DNA of 64,000 nucleotides, from positions 58,981 through 122,980 of the forward strand of contig JAEZLH010000034.1 of NCBI GenBank assembly GCA_023435895.1. Reading direction: 5' to 3'. Made by a program: the position numbers and the translations under genes. Every line of letters starts with the position of its first letter. Position 1 is the stretch's first letter. Shown here one piece after another: positions 25,764-34,924 of this stretch. This stretch comes from Bacillota bacterium. Its GTDB lineage: Bacteria > Bacillota > Clostridia > Lachnospirales > Lachnospiraceae. The notes beneath the pieces are model-generated. The model did not search any database and was not told the origin of the DNA. It saw only the letters and a program-made list of their open reading frames with translations.

Positions 25764-27335
25764 ATGGACACAAGAACTGTAATGTTAATGCTAGCGACCG
25801 GATCAGTTTTATTTGGATTGCTACTAGTAATGCTTAAATTTAGAAAAAACAACCCTCAACAGATTCCGTACTGGATTATTGCAAAATTCCTTCAAGCGGC
25901 AGGTTCCTTTATGCTGTTTTATAAGATGGGGAAATTCGATTGGGTGGCAGTGCTTGCAAATATTTTTCTGTTACTTGGCTGCTCGTATGAAGCGTGGACG
26001 GTACTCTTTATTTCAGGCAAGCCCATAAAGAGACAGCTTCACTATATGATATCACTTGTGATCGTATTGGTATGTTACACGACTGTATTTTTATTTAAGC
26101 CATATCGTGTGGGAGTACTGTTTCTCCTGCAAACCATCTTTTACATTTTGCCAGGTATATTTTTATTTCGCTCTCATATGAGATCCTTTCTGCGTATCCT
26201 TTTAGGAGTATGTTATTGTATAACAGGTACAGTATTTTTGTTAAGCGCCTTTTTATGCTTTGTTTCTCCTGAACATGCACTGAGTTTGGGTCAGAATCCG
26301 GTGTTTTTAATCATCCCGGTAGTGAGTTTTGCGATCTTTCTAATGAGTGGCTTTATTATGTTGATGCTTGCAAAGGAAGTAAGCGATATACAGGTTCTTG
26401 AAATCAAGAAAAACTTGGAGAAGAGTGAAGTTCGTTTTCAACGTATTATTGAGACTACCATCGAAGGTATTCTTATCTTTGATGAAAATTATAAAATCAC
26501 CTTTAGTAATAAAAAAATGGCCTCCGTTCTTGGATACACCATTGACGAAATGCTTCAAAGACCCTATAAATCGTTCTTTCCAGAAAGTCATTTGGAAGAA
26601 GAAAATCGCCAAGAGAACCTTCGAAGATCCGGTCAAGATTCGGTTTATGAATGTTGCCTATTGACCAAGGAGAGCCAGAAACATTGGTTTTTGGTTTCTG
26701 CAAATGCACTTATAAATGATGCTGGAGAATTTGAAGGGTCATTTGCTATGCTAACCGATATTAATGAAAGAAAAGAGATGGAACTGCTTCTTGAAAAATC
26801 GAATCGCCAGCTGACAGAACTGAGCAATAAAGATGGTCTGACCGGTATAGCAAACAGGCGATGCTTTGATGAGGTTTTGGAACGTGAGTATTTTAGACTA
26901 AAGCGTTCCAATTCTAAATTATCCATCATTATGTTGGATATTGATCATTTTAAATCCTTTAACGACAATTACGGGCATGTGGCAGGGGACGATTGTCTGA
27001 GACAGATTGGCAATGTATTAGCGGGCTGCGTTAGCCGTTCTGTTGATTTGGCAGCAAGATATGGAGGGGAAGAGTTTGCTTGCATTTTGCCTGACACCGA
27101 CCTCCCTGCTGCGGTGAAAATAGCAGAAGATATCCGGCAAAAGATTGAGGAACTAAAAATAGAACATAAGGAATCACCGGTTTCAAAGTTTATAACCGCA
27201 AGCTTTGGTGTAACAGTCGTACAATATTCAGAGGAACGAACCTTATCGGATATCGTAAACAATGCCGATAAGTTACTATACAAAGCCAAAGCTTCTGGTC
27301 GTAATCGGATAGAATATAACGAATCAAGTAAATAA
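25764..27335 (+). CDS. membrane diguanylate cyclase, 7TM-PAS-GGDEF
   Basis: This 523-residue protein has about seven membrane segments in residues 1-210, a PAS domain near 225-345 (FQRIIETTIEGILIFDENYKI) and a GGDEF domain near 355-515. The active-site motif is GGEEF (434-438), preceded by the inhibitory-site RxxD (RSVD) at the usual five-residue distance. It should make cyclic di-GMP from GTP and be product-inhibited. The PAS domain may bind a small ligand or cofactor. It is a single-gene unit, with a hairpin after its stop. Confidence 0.93.
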   Translation: MDTRTVMLMLATGSVLFGLLLVMLKFRKNNPQQIPYWIIAKFLQAAGSFMLFYKMGKFDWVAVLANIFLLLGCSYEAWTVLFISGKPIKRQLHYMISLVIVLVCYTTVFLFKPYRVGVLFLLQTIFYILPGIFLFRSHMRSFLRILLGVCYCITGTVFLLSAFLCFVSPEHALSLGQNPVFLIIPVVSFAIFLMSGFIMLMLAKEVSDIQVLEIKKNLEKSEVRFQRIIETTIEGILIFDENYKITFSNKKMASVLGYTIDEMLQRPYKSFFPESHLEEENRQENLRRSGQDSVYECCLLTKESQKHWFLVSANALINDAGEFEGSFAMLTDINERKEMELLLEKSNRQLTELSNKDGLTGIANRRCFDEVLEREYFRLKRSNSKLSIIMLDIDHFKSFNDNYGHVAGDDCLRQIGNVLAGCVSRSVDLAARYGGEEFACILPDTDLPAAVKIAEDIRQKIEELKIEHKESPVSKFITASFGVTVVQYSEERTLSDIVNNADKLLYKAKASGRNRIEYNESSK

Positions 27336-27341
27336 TCATAG

Positions 27342-27378
27342 AGCTGTCGCCAAGAGATAACAAGTGTTGGTGACAGCT
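27342..27378 (+). terminator. hairpin after the diguanylate cyclase
   Basis: A 12-bp stem with one G-U pair: AGCTGTCGCCAA with TTGGTGACAGCT, followed only by TTTAT. Probably a weak terminator. Confidence 0.55.
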
Positions 27379-27423
27379 TTATGCTAAAATAATGATTTTT
27401 TATGGGGAGGCGGTTAGGGCACA

Positions 27424-28254
27424 TTGAATTACATAAGCGATAAATGTAAAACAAAATACCCGGTGGTTTTAATCCACGGTGCAGGTTTTCGAGATAGAAA
27501 GCACCTGAACTATTGGGGAAGAATCCCTAAAGTTTTAGAAAAGAACGGCTGTAAGCTATATTATGGGCATCAGGATAGCTGGGCGACTGTGGAGCACAAT
27601 GCTACGGTTGTTAAAAAGAGAATAGAACAGATTATTGCTCAGACCGGTGCGGATAAGGTTAATCTCATTGCTCACTCAAAAGGCGGACTTGAATCAAGAT
27701 ATCTGATTTCTTCTTTCGGTATGTCTGATAAGATTGCCAGTTTAACAACCATCGCAACACCGCACCACGGTTCCAAAACGATGGATATCATTCTCAAACT
27801 ACCGAAGGTATTATTAAGATTAGTAGCAGTATTTGCAAATTTGTGGTTCAGAATGCTCGGTGATACAAAGCCTGATTTTTACAAGGTTTGCGGGCAATTT
27901 ACTACTAATTATGCGGAGCAATTTAACCTGAACAATCCGGATGAAACAGGAGTATATTATCAGAGTTATGCAGCAGTAATGAACAATTCTTTTAGTGATA
28001 TGTTTCTGTTCATTCCGCATTTTGTTGTAAAGCTTATTGAGGGTGAAAACGATGGGCTTGTAACACCGAAATCTGCCGCATGGACAAATTTTAGGGGTGT
28101 TCTTAAAGGAACAACAAATCGTGGAATATCTCATGCAGATGAGGTTGATATAAGAAGAATGAGGCTTTCCCGCAAGGAATCATCCGGACGGATTCATGAC
28201 ATTTGTGATGTTTATTGCCATATCACCCAGGAATTAAAATTATTAGGATATTAA
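27424..28254 (+). CDS. lipase/esterase, alpha/beta hydrolase
   Basis: This 276-residue protein starts at TTG; GGGGAGG is 13 bases upstream, a little far. YPVVLIHGAGFRD is the oxyanion-hole region, and NLIAHSKGG contains the nucleophile (family GxSxG with Ala in first place). TIATPHHGS follows, typical of triacylglycerol-lipase-like hydrolases; an acidic residue (GENDGLV) and late His (GISHADEV) can complete the triad. No signal peptide is seen, so it should act in the cytosol. The next gene encodes a paralogue with a membrane anchor. The substrate is unknown, perhaps a lipid. Confidence 0.82.
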   Translation: MNYISDKCKTKYPVVLIHGAGFRDRKHLNYWGRIPKVLEKNGCKLYYGHQDSWATVEHNATVVKKRIEQIIAQTGADKVNLIAHSKGGLESRYLISSFGMSDKIASLTTIATPHHGSKTMDIILKLPKVLLRLVAVFANLWFRMLGDTKPDFYKVCGQFTTNYAEQFNLNNPDETGVYYQSYAAVMNNSFSDMFLFIPHFVVKLIEGENDGLVTPKSAAWTNFRGVLKGTTNRGISHADEVDIRRMRLSRKESSGRIHDICDVYCHITQELKLLGY

Positions 28255-28318
28255 AGAAGATTAGTGTGTCAAAGGATTTGATATTTATTTAAATACTACG
28301 AATAAAGGAATAATGATT

Positions 28319-29659
28319 ATGGTTCTTATAAAAAGAATTTTAAATGTTGCATTAATATTGTTATTGCTAAACGCAGTAATCCTGGAGAAGATATTCAAGC
28401 CAAGTATGCTCATTTGTGTTGTGACTGCTGTTTTGCTAGTAATATATTTTATAAAGTATAATATCATTCCTGTCAAACGAACTGTGGGTACATATAAATT
28501 AATCATTATGATTGGTGGCTATGAGATAATCGTTAGCGCTAGTGTCATTTTTGCTTTAGAGCTATTAGTATATTTATTGATTCTTATGCCACATAGAATA
28601 GAAACTATTCCTACTGTTTCATTGGTTGTAAATTTCTTGGTTTTTGTTGTTGGTTTTCTAATACTGTTATGGAATGGATTATTACGAATAATAACTACTT
28701 CCTCACAAGTGGGAGTCAGTTTAAAAGTGATACTATTTTTCACCTGGTGGATTCCCATATGGAATGTAATTATTATTTGGAAATGTTGCCACATTGTCCA
28801 TAGAGAATATACCTTTGAAATATCAAAGATTGAGTTGAATAACCAAAGAAAAGAAAGTGAGATATGCAAAACAAAATACCCAATTTTGCTGGTTCATGGC
28901 ATATTCTGGAGAGATTGGCAGGTGTTTAATTACTGGGGAAGGATTCCTCGTGAATTAATTAAAAATGGAGCAACAATTTATTACGGAAAACAACAGTCAG
29001 CAACGTCTATGGATATCTGTGCAAATGAGATTAAGGAACAAATACTTCATATAATGGAGAAGGAGCATTGTGATAAGGTTAATATCATCGGGCATTCAAA
29101 GGGAGGGCTGGATGCCAGATATGCCATTAGTTGCTTGGGCATTGAGCAGCATATAGCATCCTTAACTTCCATTGGCACGCCTCACAAAGGATGCAGATTT
29201 GTGGATCGTATATTAGAAAAATTGCCTAAAAAATTTGTACTTGCCGTTGCTAAAAGATATAATGCAATGTATGTAAAATTAGGAGATAAAACACCGGATT
29301 TCTATAGCGGGATTTATGATTTGACCACAAACAAATGTGCGGAGTTCAATGAAAAGGTTCCAAATAAAGAAGGGGTACTTTATCAAAGTGTTGCATCGAA
29401 AATGAGCAGTTTCTTCAGTGCCGGATTTCCGTTAAATATCGGTTATGCCTTTATTAAACCAAAGGAAGGCGAAAACGATGGTTTTGTTACAGTTGAATCC
29501 TCAAAGCACGGTAATTTCTTGGGATGTTATTCAACAAAAAGAAACAGAGGTGTTTCTCATGGGGATACCATTGATCTAATGAGAAAGAATATTAATGAGT
29601 TTGATGTATGTGAATCTTATGTGGATATTGTCAAGGGATTGAAGGCTAAGGGATTGTAA
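28319..29659 (+). CDS. membrane-anchored lipase/esterase paralogue
   Basis: ATG 28319 has AAAGGA 9 bases upstream; ATG 28313 would be only 3 bases from it. Of 446 residues, the first about 165 hold four or five hydrophobic segments. A hydrolase domain follows, closely similar to the preceding gene: YPILLVHGIFWRDWQVFNYWGRIP, GHSKGGLDARYAIS, GTPHKG, GENDGFVT and GVSHGDTIDL. The active-site elements are intact. The pair looks like a tandem duplication in which this copy gained or kept a membrane domain, so it may act on membrane lipids. Confidence 0.82.
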   Translation: MVLIKRILNVALILLLLNAVILEKIFKPSMLICVVTAVLLVIYFIKYNIIPVKRTVGTYKLIIMIGGYEIIVSASVIFALELLVYLLILMPHRIETIPTVSLVVNFLVFVVGFLILLWNGLLRIITTSSQVGVSLKVILFFTWWIPIWNVIIIWKCCHIVHREYTFEISKIELNNQRKESEICKTKYPILLVHGIFWRDWQVFNYWGRIPRELIKNGATIYYGKQQSATSMDICANEIKEQILHIMEKEHCDKVNIIGHSKGGLDARYAISCLGIEQHIASLTSIGTPHKGCRFVDRILEKLPKKFVLAVAKRYNAMYVKLGDKTPDFYSGIYDLTTNKCAEFNEKVPNKEGVLYQSVASKMSSFFSAGFPLNIGYAFIKPKEGENDGFVTVESSKHGNFLGCYSTKRNRGVSHGDTIDLMRKNINEFDVCESYVDIVKGLKAKGL

Positions 29660-29944
29660 TTAATTTGAATAAGAGCAGAAAAAATTTCTTTGTTATCATA
29701 ATAATAGCACCATTTGAAATAAGAGTGGATAATAATAAAAATTTTGATGATTGATGTTTTGATGATTTCGTTTGAGAAGAATATGTCTCTGAATGAAATA
29801 TAATGGCAGTACAGAAATTTACTCTGTATTCATATTAGTAGAAACTCCTAAAATTTATGTTGATATAAAATTGCTGACAACATGGTGTCAACAATATGCC
29901 ATTATAATCTTTATATCAAACATAAATATAAAGGAGTGAAGTTT

Positions 29945-30856
29945 ATGACAGAAAATATGAAAAGGGTTGCTTTGGTTGCAGGTGCTACGCGTGGTGCCGG
30001 GCGAGGTATTGCCATTGAATTAGGGGCAGTGGGATTCATTGTTTATGTGACAGGTCGTACAACACGTATGCAACGTTCTGAGTATAACCGTCTTGAAACG
30101 ATCGAAGAAACAGCTGAATTGGTAGATCAAGCCGGAGGGCATGGAATCGCTGTTCAGGTTGATCATCTGGTTCCGGATCAAGTTCGGAAGCTTATTGATA
30201 GAATAGAACATGAGCAAGGAAGATTGGATGTTCTTGTTAACGATATTTGGGGGTCGGAGTACCTAGCAGAGTGGAATGTGCCTGTATGGAAACATTCACT
30301 GGAAGATGGTCTTCGTATTTTAAGACTTGCTGTTGATACACATATCATTACTAGTCACTATGCACTTCCCTTGTTAATAAAAAATCCTGGTGGATTGGTT
30401 GTTGAGATGACTGATGGTACAGCAGAATATAACGAGGAACATTACCGTTTATCGCTATTTTATGATCTAGCAAAAGCCTCTGTACTTCGCATTGGCTGGG
30501 CACAGTCAAAAGAACTTGAAGCATATGGGTGTACTGCACTAGTCTTGACTCCAGGCTGGCTCCGCTCAGAGATGATGCTAGATCAGTTTGGTGTAAAGGA
30601 AGAAAACTGGCGTGATGCTACAATAAAGGAACCTCATTTTATTATATCTGAAACACCGCGCTATGTGGGTCGTGCTGTTGCAGCACTGGCGTTAGACTCA
30701 GATTTATCTAGGTGGAATGGTCACTCTCTTTCCAGTGGGCAGCTTGCTAAAGTCTATAATTTTTATGATCTTGATGGTTCGCAGCCTGATTGCTGGAGGT
30801 ATGTAACTGAAGTTTCTGATGCAGGTAAACCTGCTTGTGCTCTTGGATATAGATAA
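29945..30856 (+). CDS. short-chain dehydrogenase/reductase
   Basis: ATG 29945 is preferred because AAAGGAG lies just upstream; the longer frame from 29882 begins within a likely promoter region. The 303-residue protein has the Rossmann motif VAGATRGAGRGIA for NAD(P)H and a YxxxK catalytic pair in LFYDLAKAS. The NNAG element is altered to NDIWG. The TGRTTR segment after strand 2 suggests NADPH. It resembles uncharacterised SDRs of about 300 residues. An inverted repeat TTGCTGACA/TGTCAACAA (one mismatch) at 29871-29894 could be an operator. The substrate is unknown. Confidence 0.85.
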   Translation: MTENMKRVALVAGATRGAGRGIAIELGAVGFIVYVTGRTTRMQRSEYNRLETIEETAELVDQAGGHGIAVQVDHLVPDQVRKLIDRIEHEQGRLDVLVNDIWGSEYLAEWNVPVWKHSLEDGLRILRLAVDTHIITSHYALPLLIKNPGGLVVEMTDGTAEYNEEHYRLSLFYDLAKASVLRIGWAQSKELEAYGCTALVLTPGWLRSEMMLDQFGVKEENWRDATIKEPHFIISETPRYVGRAVAALALDSDLSRWNGHSLSSGQLAKVYNFYDLDGSQPDCWRYVTEVSDAGKPACALGYR

Positions 30857-31100
30857 TATCAAAAAGAGAGTTACATATAATTGTTAGCAGTTTATGGATT
30901 ATCAAAATACAAAGGAGAATTATAAATATAGTTATAAAACTTTGATTTTCCATTGACAATTATGTTTCAAAACTTTCTACATAAAAAGTAATGGATTGTC
31001 CCCCCACGACAGTTTTTGAATTAATTTTACATAGGTTGCTACATTTAGATATTAGTAATATAATAAAAATAATTATGAAACTTCAAATGGGGGGATTTAT

Positions 31101-32369
31101 TTGTTAACAGCAGATTTCGTGGAATTGGTAAAAAAGTATAAGCAAGATCAAGAGTCAGTGTACACAACCTGGTTTATCTATAATGAGACAAGAATGAAAG
31201 CATTTCGTTCTATTCGCCGTGGAGTAATTGATATTATTGACTCAATAAAAAACGGTAGGTTTGGCAATGATTTCAAGGGCTCGCCTCTCGAATTTGTACT
31301 ATCTTGTATAACGGAGCAAAAGCAAGTATTTGAAGGTGCGGCGCATCCGTTTTATTGGAAACCCAAGCTAAGAATTCCTGATATTTATGAAAATGAAGAA
31401 AATAAAAGAGTATTTGGGCAGTTCTTAGAGAGTTGCCTATCAACAAATAATCCAGAAAAGCTAGTAAAAGAAATAATTAAATTAGACAGTTATAAGATTA
31501 AAGGTTTGGGACCGGCGGTGGCAAATATCTTATATTTTCTTCACCCGACATTACTTCCCCCATTTAATACAGCCATGGTGAACGGCTATAATATATTGTT
31601 CCATGAAAATAAGAAGCTGGGATCGTGGCAGCATTATCTTGAAATGCGTGAGACAATGATTGAGACAAATGATAAGCTCGGTCCTGAACTTTCAAAAGAC
31701 TTAGGTGCTTTGGCCGGGCTATTGTTCGATGTTGGCATCGGCAGAATAGCACTTGATGAAAATTGGCAGCAAGCCCTAAGCTTTGAAAAGGATAAAATAG
31801 CTAAGGTTATAAAAAAGCGTCATGAGGAAGTGCAGAAAGAGGTCTCGGAAGAAAATGAACATCTGAAAATTCAGATACTACTTACAGAAATTGGTATAAA
31901 TCTTGGCTATAATGTTTTTGTTGCAGCAAATGATCGAACAAAATCCTTAGGTGGAAAAAACCTTGAATTTTTAACGGTATCAGAATTACCTCCTTTGGAC
32001 TTGCCGCAGGATGTTACTAAGACGATTTCACTCATTGATGTAATATGGATAAACAAAGGCAACAATAAAATTGAGTGTGCCTTTGAAATTGAAAAAAGCA
32101 CTTCCATCTATTCAGGCATATTGCGTCTTGTAGATTTGGCCTCCTCTTTAGGTGATAAACAGTATAACTTTTTTCTGATTGCACCTGATATTCGAGAGAA
32201 GGAGATTATTGCTCAGTTAAAGCGCCCATCGTTTCAGACAATTGACTGTGTCGCTTTGAGATATATTCTTTTTTCGGATCTGTATGAGCATTGCAACAGC
32301 CTTTGCAAGTTCGGGGAAGACTATAAAATATTATTAAAGTTGGCAAAAGGATTAGATTGCAACTGTTAA
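31101..32369 (+). CDS. unknown protein with HhH motif and PD-(D/E)XK-like domain
   Basis: I do not recognise a named family. The start is TTG after GGGGGG. The N-terminal half is helical, and YKIKGLGPAVANILYFLHP looks like a helix-hairpin-helix, as in DNA glycosylases. Residues about 250-400 resemble a restriction-endonuclease fold: IDVIW (Asp313), then AFEIEKSTSIYSG with Glu329, Glu331 and Lys332, matching D...(D/E)xE/K spacing. This suggests DNA binding and cleavage or a structural remnant of it. No methyltransferase or other defence gene is adjacent. It may be a solitary nuclease in repair or defence. Confidence 0.55.
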   Translation: MLTADFVELVKKYKQDQESVYTTWFIYNETRMKAFRSIRRGVIDIIDSIKNGRFGNDFKGSPLEFVLSCITEQKQVFEGAAHPFYWKPKLRIPDIYENEENKRVFGQFLESCLSTNNPEKLVKEIIKLDSYKIKGLGPAVANILYFLHPTLLPPFNTAMVNGYNILFHENKKLGSWQHYLEMRETMIETNDKLGPELSKDLGALAGLLFDVGIGRIALDENWQQALSFEKDKIAKVIKKRHEEVQKEVSEENEHLKIQILLTEIGINLGYNVFVAANDRTKSLGGKNLEFLTVSELPPLDLPQDVTKTISLIDVIWINKGNNKIECAFEIEKSTSIYSGILRLVDLASSLGDKQYNFFLIAPDIREKEIIAQLKRPSFQTIDCVALRYILFSDLYEHCNSLCKFGEDYKILLKLAKGLDCNC

Positions 32370-32458
32370 GCGGGAAGAACTTTCTAACAAGGAAGGTTTA
32401 TCCATCATTCATTAACTGGTTATTCTAGCAACGATGGAAGGGGCTGAGGGAAAATAAT

Positions 32459-33229
32459 ATGGATATACTCGAAGTATATAATCGTTTTTATCAATACATC
32501 TATAATTATGCATTACGCTTAAGCTGTCATCCGGAAGATGCTTATGACATAACACAAGAGACTTTTCTGATTGCATTAACAAAGCTGGATACATTAAAAA
32601 ATAAGGAAGCCATTCAAGGATGGCTGAGAACCATCTGTTATAATCGGTTTATAGACCAGACCAGGAAAGATAAATATCTGGTTGAAATTGATGATTGGGA
32701 GCAGCTGGAGAAAGAGGGTAGATTATTAAACACCGCCGAAATACAACCGGAACAGGAAGTGATTGTTTCGGAAGAAATCAGAGAGTTACAAAATGGATGT
32801 TTTTTAGCAATGGTAAGGAAATTAACCTTAAATCAAAGAATCGTATTTTCACTGGTTGATATGTACGGCATGAAGCTCGAAGAGGTATCAACTATTTTGG
32901 GAGTATCGGAATCGGCAGCAAAGGGTCTGCTTTACCGGGCAAGAATGAATATCGACTCCTTTTTTGCAGACCATTGTGACTTGATTTATGAGAAAAATCC
33001 ATGTAGTTGTAAGGCATGGATGGAATTTAGCAGTCGAAGAATTGACTTGCAAAAAGATACAAAGAAACTGATAAAAAAATTGAATTTTACCCAGGAGGGA
33101 TATGTATTTAACGAAACAGTCAGGGGAAAAGTCTATTATTTATATAAAAACATGCCGGATAAAAAACCATCGGATGAATGGTATAAGAAGGTACTTAATA
33201 TTTTAGAAAAAAGTTTTGAGAAAGCGTGA
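32459..33229 (+). CDS. ECF sigma factor with C-terminal cysteine-containing extension
   Basis: This 256-residue protein starts after GAGGG. Region 2 (ALRLSCHPEDAYDITQETFLIAL, WLRTICYNRFIDQTRK) and region 4 (LNQRIVFSLVDMYGMKLEEVSTILGVSESAAKGLLYRARMNID) are clear. About 85 residues follow region 4, beginning with a CDLIYEKNPCSCKAW cysteine cluster that may bind zinc. No anti-sigma gene is adjacent, so the extension may itself control activity. The next gene encodes a carboxymuconolactone-decarboxylase-like protein; several ECF groups are linked to that family. Confidence 0.88.
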   Translation: MDILEVYNRFYQYIYNYALRLSCHPEDAYDITQETFLIALTKLDTLKNKEAIQGWLRTICYNRFIDQTRKDKYLVEIDDWEQLEKEGRLLNTAEIQPEQEVIVSEEIRELQNGCFLAMVRKLTLNQRIVFSLVDMYGMKLEEVSTILGVSESAAKGLLYRARMNIDSFFADHCDLIYEKNPCSCKAWMEFSSRRIDLQKDTKKLIKKLNFTQEGYVFNETVRGKVYYLYKNMPDKKPSDEWYKKVLNILEKSFEKA

Positions 33230-33447
33230 CTTTTGATTTCTTCCTACGTCTTTAATAATGAAACTAATTTTTATAGGTAATTGCATTACAATTACAAATG
33301 TATTGTATGAACCATGACACAACTTCAGATAAGATAAACTTGAAAGATGTTTGAAAAGAAGAAGTTTATAACAGTTGGAGCTACAGTACACGAAATAACA
33401 TAGATGCCAATTACTGAATTTATAGTTTTAGAAAGAAGGATGAAGAA

Positions 33448-33762
33448 ATGAAAAATGTAACCAAAGGCTTTGACTTGTTAATGAATGAAACAGATGGGGT
33501 TGGTCCTGCTTTGATGGGTGCCATTATGAAGCTGGGAGAGGTGAGTTCCCTAGATAAAAAGGTGCATGAACTGGCTTACATCTCTGTACTTGTTACTGCC
33601 AGAATGTATGGAGGATTACCATTTCATATTCAACAAGCCAAGCTAAAGGGTGCAACAAAAGATGAAATAAAAAGTGCAATTTTATTACCAATGCCTATTA
33701 TCGGAATACAGGTGGCGGATGCACTGCAATACTTAGGTGAAGAAGTAGAAGAAGAAAAATAA
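33448..33762 (+). CDS. carboxymuconolactone decarboxylase-family protein lacking the CxxC
   Basis: This 104-residue protein starts after AGAAAGGATG. The fold signature LDKKVHELAYISVLVTARMYGGLPFHIQQAKLKGATKDEI matches the CMD/AhpD helix bundle in order, including the conserved His. However, the positions where AhpD has its CxxC carry Gly and Phe; the protein has no cysteine, so it cannot work as a thiol peroxidase. It may be a structural or small-molecule-binding relative. It follows the ECF gene by 218 bases and could be its target. Confidence 0.75.
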   Translation: MKNVTKGFDLLMNETDGVGPALMGAIMKLGEVSSLDKKVHELAYISVLVTARMYGGLPFHIQQAKLKGATKDEIKSAILLPMPIIGIQVADALQYLGEEVEEEK

Positions 33763-33790
33763 ATATTAGAAATGAAAAAGCGACAGATGG

Positions 33791-33830
33791 ACTGCCGCCA
33801 AGAACCTATGGGCTCTGACGGCAGTTTTAA
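33791..33830 (+). terminator. intrinsic terminator between convergent genes
   Basis: Stem ACTGCCG / CGGCAGT (33791-33797 and 33819-33825) with an inner AGAACC/GGCTCT helix (one mismatch), followed by TTTT. It lies between the CMD gene (+) and map (-). Confidence 0.75.
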
Positions 33831-33867
33831 TTATGAATTAATAGTAAGGGTGGAGAGGGAGCTTTTC

Positions 33868-34743
33868 TTAATAGGCTAATAGTTCGTAGCCATCGTCTGT
33901 GACTAAAACCATAACTTCCCATTGAGCGGAGGGCATTCCATCGGAAGTATAAACGGTCCAGCCATCCTTTGCATCAATAAAGATCTGTTTAGTTCCCATG
34001 TTCACCATAGGTTCAATGGTAAAAATCATACCCGGTACCAAAAGCATTTCAGTTCCTTTTTTTGAAACATGGCTCACCCAGGGTTCTTCATGAAATTCTA
34101 ATCCAATTCCATGTCCGCCGATTTCTTGAACTACCGAATATCCGTTTTTCAAGGCATGCTCATTCAGAGCTTGCCCCATATCACCTAAAAAGCTCCAGGG
34201 TTTTACTTGAGCTAATCCATAAGTAATACACTCTTTAGCTACATCAACCAGCTTCTTTTTTTCAGGACTCACGGTTCCGATGCAGAACATTCTTGATGAA
34301 TCTGAAAAAAATCCATTGTAAATGGTGGATACATCAATATTAATAATGTCTCCGTCTTTTAAGAATACATCATTTGACGGTATGCCATGGCATACTTGGT
34401 CATTGATGGATGTACATACACTTTTAGGAAAACCCTCATAATTTAAAGTTGCCGGAATTCCTCCCAAGGCTGCTGTTTTATTATAGATTAAACGATCAAT
34501 TTCTTCTGTTGTCATACCGACATGCAGTTGCTCCGATATATAATCTAAAATGGCAATATTTATTTTTCCACTTTCTCGAATTCCATTGATTTGGTCTTGG
34601 TTTTTAATAATTTCTCTGGGTGGAACCATGTAATCTTGGTCTTCATACCATGTAATCTTTTCGTCAAAAGACGCATGACATTTTTTGTACTTCATTCCGC
34701 TTCCACACCAACATAAGTCATTTCGTCCGATTTTTGTTAACAT
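33868..34743 (-). CDS. map: methionine aminopeptidase with N-terminal SEC-C zinc motif
   Basis: ATG 34743 follows AGGAG by 7 bases; a longer frame to 34800 would cross the leader hairpin. The 291-residue protein starts with a SEC-C motif (Cys11, Cys13, Cys22, His23). The catalytic domain has all five metal ligands: the Asp in INIDVS, the Asp in FFSDSSRMF, the His in GGHGIGLEFH, the Glu in TIEPM and the Glu in AQWEVMVL. It removes the initiator methionine from new proteins. SEC-C may bring it to the ribosome or SecA. Its ribosome binding site lies inside a perfect hairpin. Confidence 0.92.
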   Translation of the reverse strand: MLTKIGRNDLCWCGSGMKYKKCHASFDEKITWYEDQDYMVPPREIIKNQDQINGIRESGKINIAILDYISEQLHVGMTTEEIDRLIYNKTAALGGIPATLNYEGFPKSVCTSINDQVCHGIPSNDVFLKDGDIINIDVSTIYNGFFSDSSRMFCIGTVSPEKKKLVDVAKECITYGLAQVKPWSFLGDMGQALNEHALKNGYSVVQEIGGHGIGLEFHEEPWVSHVSKKGTEMLLVPGMIFTIEPMVNMGTKQIFIDAKDGWTVYTSDGMPSAQWEVMVLVTDDGYELLAY

Positions 34744-34744
34744 A

Positions 34745-34777
34745 AAAACACTCCTAGCATTTACTAAGGAGTGTTTT
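34745..34777 (-). promoter_or_regulatory. leader hairpin that hides the map ribosome binding site
   Basis: Perfect 11-bp stem, AAAACACTCCT / AGGAGTGTTTT, with an 11-base loop; in the mRNA the 3' arm carries the AGGAG of map and ends one base before its ATG. Closed, it would block initiation. The 3' arm with its T-run also resembles a weak terminator. Confidence 0.6.
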
Positions 34778-34840
34778 AAAGTAAAGTACCACGTTTCCAA
34801 GATTACTGTCCAGAAAATAAATCTTCATAGGTGACATTTT

Positions 34841-34878
34841 AAAAACATTGTTGCAGTGGTGCTGCAATGAGGTTTTTA
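34841..34878. terminator. bidirectional terminator after the AraC gene
   Basis: Stem TTGCAG / CTGCAA around TGGTG, extended by CATTG/CAATG pairing with a small bulge. A-run and T-run flank it on both sides. It ends the small AraC gene transcribed on the minus strand. Confidence 0.65.
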
Positions 34879-34924
34879 AAGATTACTTATAATGTTCAGA
34901 CAAGTTTTATGTCCATCCATGAAT

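Noticed and set aside
29871..29894. Operator-like repeat TTGCTGACA/TGTCAACAA before the SDR as a MerR site
   Set aside because: The promoter boxes do not line up with the 19-20 base spacer of MerR promoters, so no family can be assigned.
33203..33391. Small minus-strand frame between the ECF and CMD genes
   Set aside because: No ribosome binding site and no recognisable motif; overlaps the end of the ECF gene.
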